From contig CANJPG010000034.1 in NCBI GenBank assembly GCA_947476065.1, positions 1 to 33,024 on the forward strand: a DNA stretch of 33,024 bases, read 5' to 3'. Positions 16,071-23,450 of this stretch are shown here, piece by piece (within the stretch, counting starts at the first letter, position 1; the number at the start of each line of letters is the position of its first letter). The position numbers and the translations under genes were made by a program. The notes under the pieces are model-generated. The model did no database searches. It was not told the DNA's origin and saw nothing but the letters and a program-made list of their open reading frames with translations. This stretch comes from Fidelibacterota bacterium. GTDB lineage: Bacteria > Pseudomonadota > Alphaproteobacteria > Rhodospirillales > Rhodospirillaceae.

Positions 16071-17365
16071 GGGATGTAGGCGATCAGGTCCAGGAGGGTG
16101 TTGGCGCCCGGCACAACCAGCGGGCCGCCCAGCCTTACCGTGGTCGAAGCCGGTTTGTCTTCGGGGAAATAGCGCGCCCACTCTTCAATGGATTCCGCGA
16201 ACCATTGGAAGTCGCTGTGGAAACACGCACGCCGGCAGATCTGATCGACGGTGGTGCCCGCCGCCTGACAGATGGCCGAGATATTCTTCATCATGAAGCG
16301 CATCTGCATCTGGCCGGGCGAGCCGTACCAGGGGAACTCGGGATGGCGCAGCATGCCGGGCGCCAATGAACCGCTGGCATCAAACGCCATCTGCGTGCTG
16401 AAGAACAGGAACTGGCCGGCTTTCACGGCTTGCGGCTCGTGGCCCAGGGGCTGCGGTGCATCGGCGGCAGTGACGGTCTCTTTCTTTATCTTGGCGTTTC
16501 CGGCCAGAAGCGTCAGCGCGATCTCGATGCGACGGCCGCCCGCGCCCATGCCCATGTAAGGGATCACTACGCGGGCCGGCGGGTCCTTGGGGAACCACTG
16601 CGTCCAAACCCGGTCCATGGCGGCGAAGTCCCGGGGGTGGCCGATGTAGACGTCGGCCTTGACCGTGTTGGCGAGTGACGTGCCGGCGGCTTTGGCGGTG
16701 GCTTCGAGTTTCTGCAGCACGGCGTTGGCTTGGGCCTCGACTGTCGAGCCGTGCCAGCTGGGCGCGATATCGGCAGCACTTTCGGCGCCGATGAAAATCC
16801 AGTCGCCCCTTCTTATGGCGCGGGCCTGTCTGCCGCCGACGCCGAAGTCGTCAACCGGATCGAAGACTTGATTGTCGCCGTTGCCGGCGATGCAGATCAT
16901 ATCGACTTCGACAATCGTCCCGCGGCACAACAACTCGCGCACGCCGAGGTGCGACGACGGAGGCACCACGCCTTTGGTGGCTTCGTTCCGGACCTTCAGG
17001 TAGGAGGCGATGTCGTGGGGCGCTGCGTTGTCGCCGGCGGCAAACTGTGCGTCGCTGGGCTGCTCGGCCACGTACCACTGCCACATGCGCACCATGTCGT
17101 GGGTCGGATCGAGGTTGCAATCCTTGATGGTGTTGTAGAGGTTGCGCAGGACGTAGCGCGACTGCGCCGCCAATTCGCTTTCCAGAAACAGGTTGGCGTT
17201 TTTGACTTCGGGCGCGAGGCCGGTCTTGAAGTCGCTGGCGATGGTGCCGGCGATGAAGGTCCAGTCGCCGGCCTGGATGGCCGGGCTGTAGGGCATTAGG
17301 GGCTTGGGCACGCCGGCTTCGAGGCCGGGCCAGACAGCAGTTTTGCCTTTGACAGGAGAAGACAT
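16067..17365 (-). CDS. three-domain tandem Rid (YjgF/YER057c/UK114) protein
   Basis: A 432-residue protein that divides into three Rid-like units. Unit 1 is about 22-160 (SPAIQAGDWTFIAGTIASD ... GTIVEVDMICIAG). Unit 2 is about 175-289 (RAIRRGDWIFIGAES ... RRIEIALTLLAG). Unit 3 is about 303-432 (PQAVKAGQFLFFSTQMAFD ... ANTLLDLIAYIP). Single-domain Rid proteins are homotrimers with active sites between subunits, so one chain with three units could fold as a pseudo-trimer. The conserved Arg is kept only in unit 2 (PPARVVI, Arg265); unit 1 has PPSSHL and unit 3 has KPASTTV at that place. No signal peptide is seen. Its stop overlaps the MFS start; the TonB-receptor gene lies 120 bases upstream. 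Confidence 0.84.
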   Translation of the reverse strand: MSSPVKGKTAVWPGLEAGVPKPLMPYSPAIQAGDWTFIAGTIASDFKTGLAPEVKNANLFLESELAAQSRYVLRNLYNTIKDCNLDPTHDMVRMWQWYVAEQPSDAQFAAGDNAAPHDIASYLKVRNEATKGVVPPSSHLGVRELLCRGTIVEVDMICIAGNGDNQVFDPVDDFGVGGRQARAIRRGDWIFIGAESAADIAPSWHGSTVEAQANAVLQKLEATAKAAGTSLANTVKADVYIGHPRDFAAMDRVWTQWFPKDPPARVVIPYMGMGAGGRRIEIALTLLAGNAKIKKETVTAADAPQPLGHEPQAVKAGQFLFFSTQMAFDASGSLAPGMLRHPEFPWYGSPGQMQMRFMMKNISAICQAAGTTVDQICRRACFHSDFQWFAESIEEWARYFPEDKPASTTVRLGGPLVVPGANTLLDLIAYIP

Positions 17366-17485
17366 CGCAGTACTCCGCGCGAAGAGGTGGACGGCCCCCT
17401 CCCGAGGACGCGAGGCCCGCAGAGTAGCAAATGCGCCTTGCGGCTTATATGCTCTTCCCGGCCCTAGCTATGCGGTTCGTACATA

Positions 17486-19414
17486 TTAGAAATCCGCCGT
17501 CACCGAGGCCGAGATGCGCCGGGGCTCCAGCATCTGCCAGCGGTTGCCTGCCTGGACGTCCCAGGCAAACTTATTGGTGACGTTCTGCATTTGAACGCGC
17601 AGCGTCGCCGGGGCGTCCCAGAACTTAAAGCGGTAGCGCGCGCCGAGGTCGACCACCGTGCGGCCGTCGATGCGCAGCGTATTCAGGCGGTTGGCGACGC
17701 GCGAGGAGCGGTTCTCGACCTGGCCGTCCACGGAGAAGCCCTGCCACGCTGTCGGACCGTACTGCAAGTTCAGGCGCGTCGTGCGCGGGATGATGCCGAC
17801 CCGCGTGCGGCCAAGACCCAGCGCCGTCTGCAGGGCGGGGTCGACCGTCACCTGTGCTTGGATCAGCACGGTGCCGAAAACCAGCGAGAGGCCCTCGGCC
17901 AGCGGTCCGGCCACTGAGAACTCGACGCCACGGTGACGCAGACTGCCGACGTTGCCGAAGATGTTTCCGAAACCGGTGTCAAAATATGGCTTGCGCACAT
18001 CGAACACACCCAGCACGGCCTTCAGGCTCGGCGTGATGGCGTAGCGCACGCCGGCGTCGATCTGCTTGGTGAGGCTGGCCGCTGCCGCTTCGCCGCGGTT
18101 GGCGGCGTTCTCGGGCGCAACACCAGATTCCTCAAGGCCGCGCGTATAGCTGCTGTACACCGCCAGGCGATCGGTGATGTAGCCGGCGATGGTTCCGCTA
18201 TAGAGCCAGGGGCTGCTGCTGACACGGGTGAGTGGCAGGGTCGGCTGAGCGAAGCGGCGGTGATAGCTGGTTTTCTGCAGGCCGACGCTGATCTCGCCGA
18301 CGTTGAGCCATGTGCCCTGATACGTAATACCACCCGTGCCCTGCTTCACGCGGTCATGGGTCCGTTCGCGGAAGGTGTAGGCGGGAATGGGCTGCGGATC
18401 GGGCACGCCCAGGTTGGCGAGGCCGAAGGTATAGCGGTCAGAGCCGTTGAAGTCCTTGGCCACGGCGCGGCCGCGCAGCGCGATCTGGAACGTGTGGCGT
18501 CGATTGCCCTCGCGGAACTCGCGCGCAAGGCGGACCTCTCCCGAGTAAGAGCCGGTGTACTGCGGCGGATCGGCGACAACCACATGCGTCGCCGTGCCGT
18601 CGGCCTTGGTGTTCAGGAAGATGTTGAGATAATCCTGCGTGCGGTCAGAGATCGAACGGAACAGACCCGCGCGCAGCACCCAGTCGTTAAAGGTATAGCG
18701 AGCGAGCGCGCCGAAGTTGGTTTCGGAATAGTACCAGTCGGCCCAGCTCTGGCCGTAGAACAGGCGGCGCGGAATGCGCGGCGGTTCCACGTCGCCGAAG
18801 ATCTGATTGGCGCTCTCGGCTCCGTAACGCTGATAGCGGCTGTAGTAGGGAATGATCTCGAGATCGTCGGTGGGCCGCCAGCGCGCCAGCACCGAACCCG
18901 TGTAGCTTTGCGCGTCGCCGCCGTAGTCATACTCTTCATGGGCGATGCCGCCACCAAAGACGACGCCGAGCTTGTCGGTGATGGGCGTCTGCACGTCGAA
19001 ATCGAATGACGCCTGGCCGTTGTAAGGACCTGCCGCCAAAATCACGCTGGTGATGGTCTTGTCGCCGGGCATGCGCAGGCGGTAGTCGGCGATGCCGGTC
19101 GGCGCCGGGAACGGATAACTTTGCGCCGACAGGCCCACGCGCACCGACGAGCCGCTGACCAGATGCGACGACAGGCTGGCGGCGTTGTCGAAGTACAGGC
19201 CCTCGATGCGGATGTTGCCCGCCGAGGTAGGGCTGAAGCCGCGCGCCGTACCGGCGGAGTACAGCCCGACGCTTTCATCTCCAACCGTGGTGCCGAAGGC
19301 GTCGTCCGCCGAAGTCAGGGCGTTATCGCTGGCCCGCTGCGCCAGGGCAGGCATCGCAGACACACACAGAAAAGCAGGACAGACGCCCGCAAGAAGAACC
19401 GCACGCAATGTCAT
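17486..19414 (-). CDS. TonB-dependent outer-membrane receptor
   Basis: A 642-residue outer-membrane protein. The leader is MTLRAVLLAGVCPAFLCVSA, then MPALAQ. A short plug follows (TVGDESVGLYSAGTARGFSP, then GNIRIEGLYFDN, about 35-110). The remainder is a beta-barrel with repeated aromatic/Gly strands ending ...RRISASVTADF; a terminal Phe is typical of BamA clients. RLNLQYGP, VENRSSRVANRLNTLRI and DLGARYRF are late-barrel strands. The usual TonB box and the first plug strands are not evident, so the plug looks short. The chosen ATG has GGGAG six bases ahead. The ligand is unknown. Placed between an MBL hydrolase and the Rid/MFS pair on the same strand, it probably imports the compound those proteins process. 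Confidence 0.87.
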   Translation of the reverse strand: MTLRAVLLAGVCPAFLCVSAMPALAQRASDNALTSADDAFGTTVGDESVGLYSAGTARGFSPTSAGNIRIEGLYFDNAASLSSHLVSGSSVRVGLSAQSYPFPAPTGIADYRLRMPGDKTITSVILAAGPYNGQASFDFDVQTPITDKLGVVFGGGIAHEEYDYGGDAQSYTGSVLARWRPTDDLEIIPYYSRYQRYGAESANQIFGDVEPPRIPRRLFYGQSWADWYYSETNFGALARYTFNDWVLRAGLFRSISDRTQDYLNIFLNTKADGTATHVVVADPPQYTGSYSGEVRLAREFREGNRRHTFQIALRGRAVAKDFNGSDRYTFGLANLGVPDPQPIPAYTFRERTHDRVKQGTGGITYQGTWLNVGEISVGLQKTSYHRRFAQPTLPLTRVSSSPWLYSGTIAGYITDRLAVYSSYTRGLEESGVAPENAANRGEAAAASLTKQIDAGVRYAITPSLKAVLGVFDVRKPYFDTGFGNIFGNVGSLRHRGVEFSVAGPLAEGLSLVFGTVLIQAQVTVDPALQTALGLGRTRVGIIPRTTRLNLQYGPTAWQGFSVDGQVENRSSRVANRLNTLRIDGRTVVDLGARYRFKFWDAPATLRVQMQNVTNKFAWDVQAGNRWQMLEPRRISASVTADF

Positions 19415-19514
19415 GATATCTCCCAATCCCGGGCAGACATTATGCGTGCGGCCGGCCACCAGCCATTGCGGAAGCCGCGCCGGCCTATGCAGCGCCTGCA
19501 AGCGGCGCTAGCCG

Positions 19515-20621
19515 TCACTTCCCCTTGTTCTGAGGCCAGGTCCAGGTATCGCCGACAAACACATCCTTGGTCTTGGTGTTGATGCAGGTTGGCGCGCGGT
19601 ACAGGGGCGCAATGCCGCGCGTGGCCGGCAGCTTCTCGCGGATGGCCATGAACAACGGATAACCGGCCATATCGGGGTAAATGCCGCCAGACTCGTCGTG
19701 GTGGTCGGGCTGGAAGACACGCGGGTTGAACAGTTCGATCAGCGGCAGAGTCATTTCGATCTGGCGCTGGGGCACGAAGAAGCCCTGGTAGGAAATGGTG
19801 GCGAAGTCCACGCGGCCAAGCCGCTTGACAACCGCGCGCTCCGCCTCAGTGACCGGACCGGCGCTGTCGAGCACCAGCATGGTGTAGCCGGTGTCGAAGG
19901 TGACGAGGAAGCCCAGCGTGCCCTGGTCGAGCACATGGGCGTCGCTAGTGCCCTTGGGTATGTCGGTGCCATCGGGTCCCTTCATCATTTGCGAAAACGT
20001 CACCGGCGCGTCGATGCCGGCGGCCTTGCGCATCTCGCCCCAGGCTTTCATCGAAGCTTCGAAGCGCGGATTGAGCTTGCCGTCGGCCCCCATCACCGAG
20101 GCGTGCTGGGCGAGGATGGTCTCGATGGTAAAGCCCGGATATTTCTGCACGTCGCCGTTCTTGACGGTCATGGCGCGCTCTTTGGCCACGCCCATCTTGA
20201 GCGGGGCGTCGATGGTTAGCTTCGCGCCGTACACCGGGGCCTTGGAGGCCGCCGAGACAATATGCGCCGAGGCCATGTGGTCGCTGTGCCCATGACCGAT
20301 GTAGATGGCCGTGGCCTTCTTGAGATCGGTGTCCTTGACGCCGAGGTCGTGGTTGGGCGCGATACGGGTTTCATACTCGGCATCGAACAGGATGACGGTG
20401 CCGCGATAGGAGAGTTCGTAATTGCTGGAGCCGATGTAGCGCATCACCGCGACGTCACCGGTGGGCGCAGGCCCGCCCGTGGCTGCCATGTCCAGGGTCT
20501 GGCATGCCGGCTGATCCATCCACGTCGGTTCAGCGGCCGCGGCCGTCATGGCGCCCGCGGCGCAAGCCGCAACACTAAAAGCGCAGCAGGCACTCAACAA
20601 AATCGCGCGTAAGGCTTTCAT
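19515..20621 (-). CDS. MBL-fold metallo-hydrolase, probable lipoprotein
   Basis: A 368-residue protein. The leader ends in SVAAC (Cys20), a plausible lipobox, so the protein may be a membrane-anchored periplasmic lipoprotein; otherwise it is simply secreted. The metallo-beta-lactamase fold shows YIGHGHSDHMASAH (HxHxDH at 110-115, the metal site), LVLDSAGPVTEAE, and a late His-rich FQPDHHDESGG. The family hydrolyses esters, lactones, phosphodiesters or beta-lactams; the substrate is not evident. The ATG at 20621 is chosen because it starts the leader and has GGGAGGAG ahead. It is the first gene of the minus-strand series with the TonB receptor about 100 bases downstream. Confidence 0.86.
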   Translation of the reverse strand: MKALRAILLSACCAFSVAACAAGAMTAAAAEPTWMDQPACQTLDMAATGGPAPTGDVAVMRYIGSSNYELSYRGTVILFDAEYETRIAPNHDLGVKDTDLKKATAIYIGHGHSDHMASAHIVSAASKAPVYGAKLTIDAPLKMGVAKERAMTVKNGDVQKYPGFTIETILAQHASVMGADGKLNPRFEASMKAWGEMRKAAGIDAPVTFSQMMKGPDGTDIPKGTSDAHVLDQGTLGFLVTFDTGYTMLVLDSAGPVTEAERAVVKRLGRVDFATISYQGFFVPQRQIEMTLPLIELFNPRVFQPDHHDESGGIYPDMAGYPLFMAIREKLPATRGIAPLYRAPTCINTKTKDVFVGDTWTWPQNKGK

Positions 20622-20723
20622 GATGTTCTCCTCCCGATTGGACTTTTGGCGCACCTCCCGATGCAGCCTCAGTATGCCATAGGTGACGAGACCAAAATAT
20701 GCGTCGTCCGGCCTCTAAAAGCC

Positions 20724-22535
20724 TTAGGCCGGCGCCGCAGCCGCCCGGGTAAACGAGATCGTCACCTTGGTGCCGGTCTCGGGGCTGGAGTCCACCTTCA
20801 GGTCGGCTTTGGCTTTTTCGCGCAAGGAGCGCACGATCAGCGCGCCGAGCTTGCCCGGTTTGGGCCACGCCGCGCCTTCGGGCAGGCCGATGCCGTCGTC
20901 GGCGACGACCACGCGCCAGCCGACCTCGTCGGCGACGCTGTGCAGAGTGATGGCACCGCCGTCGCGCCCGACAAACGCGTGTTTGAGGGCATTGGTCATC
21001 AGCTCGTTGACGACGAGCCCCGTGGGCATGGCGACGTTCACCGAGACTGGATACGTATCGAGCTTGAGGTTGAGCCGTATGCCTTCGACGGCGTGGGCGT
21101 GCATCACCGACGAGACGATTTCGCTGAGATAGACGCCGAGGTCGATCTCGCCGCCGGTGGCAAACCCCGACAACAGCTTGTACAGAAGCTGGATGGAGTT
21201 GATGCGCCCCGCGAGGCGCTCAAAGGGCGCGCTATCAAGTTTGCCGCGCGCATTCTTGGCTTCGACGCGGATCAGCGCGGTGATCATCTGCAGGTTGTTT
21301 TTCACGCGGTGCTGAAACTCGAGCAGCAGGGCGTCCTTCTCCTGAATGTGCAGGTCGCCGTCTTTGCCCGGGGCAGCGTCGCGCTCGACGGTCTCCACCA
21401 AAGCCGCCAGCCGGAACGCAGGCGTACCGCCGTCGTCCTCAATGAGATTGGAATGAGCGTCAACGAGAACCGCGCCGCCGGCGGGATGACTCAGGCGGAA
21501 GCTGCCGACATAGTCTTCGCACGCGGCGATAGCGGCACCCAAGGGACGCAGGTTTTTGCCCGCCGTAGGGACACTGTCGGCCGGCGCGCCCTCAAGCACG
21601 CTCCAGGGCTGGCCGACGACGGACGCAGCAGTGAGACCCGTCAGCCGCTCGAATTCGGGGTTGGCGTAGGCGATGCGTTCCGGCGCTTTCATTTCGGACA
21701 CGATGATCGCCAAGGGTATCTGATCGAAGAAGCGCTCGAACTGCGCGCTCTCCTCAACCGCGGCGATAGCAGGCGCGCCATGGGGCGTATCGGGAAGGAC
21801 CGCTTCGGCAAGATTGGTCACCGCAAGGGTAGGCACGGCGAGAATTGGGTCGGCGGGCGGCGATTTTGCCGCATCTGCAGGAGTCGCCGCACGGTCCGCC
21901 GTATACGCCATGCGCACTAGCTCCGGCAGCGACTTAACCCCGGCTTTTTTCATGATCGCCGCGCGATGCGTTTCGACGGTGCGCTGGCTGATGCCGATAT
22001 CGGCGGCGATATTCTTGTTGCGCTCGCCGGCCAGTATCTTAGTCAGCACCTGACGCTGACGCTTGGTCAAGCCGCCGATCTGGCTTGCGGCCCAGGCAGT
22101 ATCAACCGCACGCTTGCCGGCCGACCTGGCCTTCTCCAGCACACGCGAGACGCAGCCAAGCAGGTCGATGCGGGTCACCGGCTTTTCGATGAAGTCCGAG
22201 GCACCCGCTTTCATGGCCGCTACGGCCAGATCCACGTCGCCATTGCCGGTAATCATGATGGCCGGCAGTTGGTGGCCTTCGGCCTGGAGGTGGAGCAGAA
22301 GTTCCACGCCGCTCATGCCAGGAAAGCCGGCATCGACAATCAGGCAGCCTTGGCCGCCGGGGCGATAAGCCGCGATAAAGTCTTCGCAGGATGCGAACTC
22401 CTCGACGGCATTGCCCTCGTCTTCAATCATGCCGCGGATTACGTCGCGCACGATGGCGTCGTCATCGACGATGTAGATGGTGGAGAGCGCAGGAGTGTTG
22501 TCCGCTGTAGCGCGGCTGGGCTGGCCTTCAGGCAT
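20724..22535 (-). CDS. REC-LuxR HTH-PAS-HisKA_2-HATPase fusion (response regulator plus histidine kinase)
   Basis: A 603-residue cytoplasmic protein with five units. The receiver (about 18-136) has DDD at 24-26, phospho-acceptor Asp68 in LIVDAGFPGMSG, Thr96 and Lys118. A LuxR/FixJ-type helix-turn-helix (about 154-206) has LTKRQRQVLTKILAGERNKN and ISQRTVETHRAAIMKK. A linker is followed by a PAS domain (about 266-380; AYANPEFERLTGLTAASVVG). The HisKA_2 dimerisation domain has phospho-His409 in EFQHRVKNNLQMITALIR. The HATPase domain has Asn510/Asn515 (VVNELMTNALKHAF) and DDGIGLP. FixJ-type regulators normally end after the DNA-binding domain; here a complete kinase follows in frame. There are no membrane segments and no clear ribosome binding site at the ATG. 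HisKA_2 kinases often feed the general stress response, but a link to ecfG is speculative. Confidence 0.92.
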   Translation of the reverse strand: MPEGQPSRATADNTPALSTIYIVDDDAIVRDVIRGMIEDEGNAVEEFASCEDFIAAYRPGGQGCLIVDAGFPGMSGVELLLHLQAEGHQLPAIMITGNGDVDLAVAAMKAGASDFIEKPVTRIDLLGCVSRVLEKARSAGKRAVDTAWAASQIGGLTKRQRQVLTKILAGERNKNIAADIGISQRTVETHRAAIMKKAGVKSLPELVRMAYTADRAATPADAAKSPPADPILAVPTLAVTNLAEAVLPDTPHGAPAIAAVEESAQFERFFDQIPLAIIVSEMKAPERIAYANPEFERLTGLTAASVVGQPWSVLEGAPADSVPTAGKNLRPLGAAIAACEDYVGSFRLSHPAGGAVLVDAHSNLIEDDGGTPAFRLAALVETVERDAAPGKDGDLHIQEKDALLLEFQHRVKNNLQMITALIRVEAKNARGKLDSAPFERLAGRINSIQLLYKLLSGFATGGEIDLGVYLSEIVSSVMHAHAVEGIRLNLKLDTYPVSVNVAMPTGLVVNELMTNALKHAFVGRDGGAITLHSVADEVGWRVVVADDGIGLPEGAAWPKPGKLGALIVRSLREKAKADLKVDSSPETGTKVTISFTRAAAAPA

Positions 22536-22978
22536 GGCACATTCTTAGCGAGGAGCCGTCATGCTCCGCACCCCCGGAATCTACCGAGACCGTTTGGCCC
22601 GTAAAATCGGTCCGTGAGCATTCGCGAGGTTTTGTTCTGCGGGTTTCGCGCGTTACGTGTGCCATTTGCGCCTTCCGGTTTTTCGCGCTGGATTGCCAGA
22701 CATAAACGGCCGCATCGCTAGATTGTTGTCGGATAGCCGGTAAAAATTGCGCGAAGGGCATCGAAACTACCCGCGGGGCTGCGCTACCAGGCGCCGACCG
22801 GCCGATAAAACCTGCGGCTAAAAAAATGCCGGCTTTTTCCCGCGTACGGATCGAAATGGCCAATAATGATACCCCTCCTTCAACTTTTAGGTGTTTTTCA
22901 ATGCTTTGGGAGGTATTCACTTCCCGAGCGACGGGCCTAGGGACCAGACCGACATCTGGCTGTAACGAGGATTTCGAT
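22536..22978. other. 443-base non-coding region between divergent genes
   Basis: This separates the kinase-fusion gene (minus) from the cyclic-nucleotide-binding gene (plus) and must hold both promoters. I find no EcfG-type promoter, no convincing hairpin with a T-tract, and no ORF with protein-like character. Short A/T-rich stretches (22815-22850 and 22885-22905) are the only departures from the surrounding GC-rich sequence. Confidence 0.6.
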
Positions 22979-23440
22979 ATGGACGGTTCGGACAACAAGG
23001 CGTTCCAAGAAGTGGACGACCTCGCCTTTTTCAATTCGGTCGCGTTGTTCCGCGACGTGCCGCCCGATGAGTTGCGGATGATCGTGGCGATGGCCACCAC
23101 CGAACGCTTCGCCAAGGGCGAAATCGTGCTGTTCGAGGGCGAAGCTACCAATGACCTGCTGATCGTGCGCGCCGGTAAGGTCGAAGTCTATGTGCTGCGC
23201 GCCGAGCACAAGATCCACATCACCGAACTCGGACCCACGTCGTACTTCGGCGAAATGTCGGTGTTCGACGACTATCCGCGCTCGGCTAACGTGGTGGCCG
23301 TCAGCGATGTGCTGGCCTACCGCATCGACCGGGATTCCTTCCGCGCTTTCCTGCGCTCCAACCCGGCGGCCTTGTTTCAGATGTGCACTGTGTTCAGCCA
23401 CCGCCTGCGCAATACCAACTCGGCGCTGGCCAAGCACTGA
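22979..23440 (+). CDS. stand-alone cyclic-nucleotide-binding domain protein
   Basis: A 153-residue protein made almost entirely of one cNMP-binding domain: FFNSVALFRDVPPDELRMIV, KGEIVLFEGEATNDLLIVRA, and the phosphate-binding cassette FGEMSVFDDYPRSANVVA (about 90-107). The cassette keeps the Gly-Glu and Arg-Ser-Ala residues that hold the cyclic phosphate, so ligand binding (cAMP or cGMP) is plausible. There is no helix-turn-helix, so it is not a Crp/Fnr regulator; it may act by protein contact. ATG 22979 has CGAGGA ahead. The long open frame upstream is not coding-like. It ends 10 bases before the next gene, so the two are probably co-transcribed. Confidence 0.86.
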   Translation: MDGSDNKAFQEVDDLAFFNSVALFRDVPPDELRMIVAMATTERFAKGEIVLFEGEATNDLLIVRAGKVEVYVLRAEHKIHITELGPTSYFGEMSVFDDYPRSANVVAVSDVLAYRIDRDSFRAFLRSNPAALFQMCTVFSHRLRNTNSALAKH

Positions 23441-23450
23441 CCGTCGGGCA

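Noticed and set aside
17933-19009. 358-codon open frame on the plus strand
   Set aside because: Antisense to the TonB-dependent receptor barrel; no protein-like motifs.
20646-21920. 424-codon open frame on the plus strand
   Set aside because: Antisense to the kinase part of the REC-HTH-PAS-HisKA_2 gene; no domain-like features.
23190-23450. 87-codon upstream extension of the large repeat protein
   Set aside because: It overlaps the cyclic-nucleotide-binding gene in another frame, and the ATG at 23451 is directly followed by a signal peptide.
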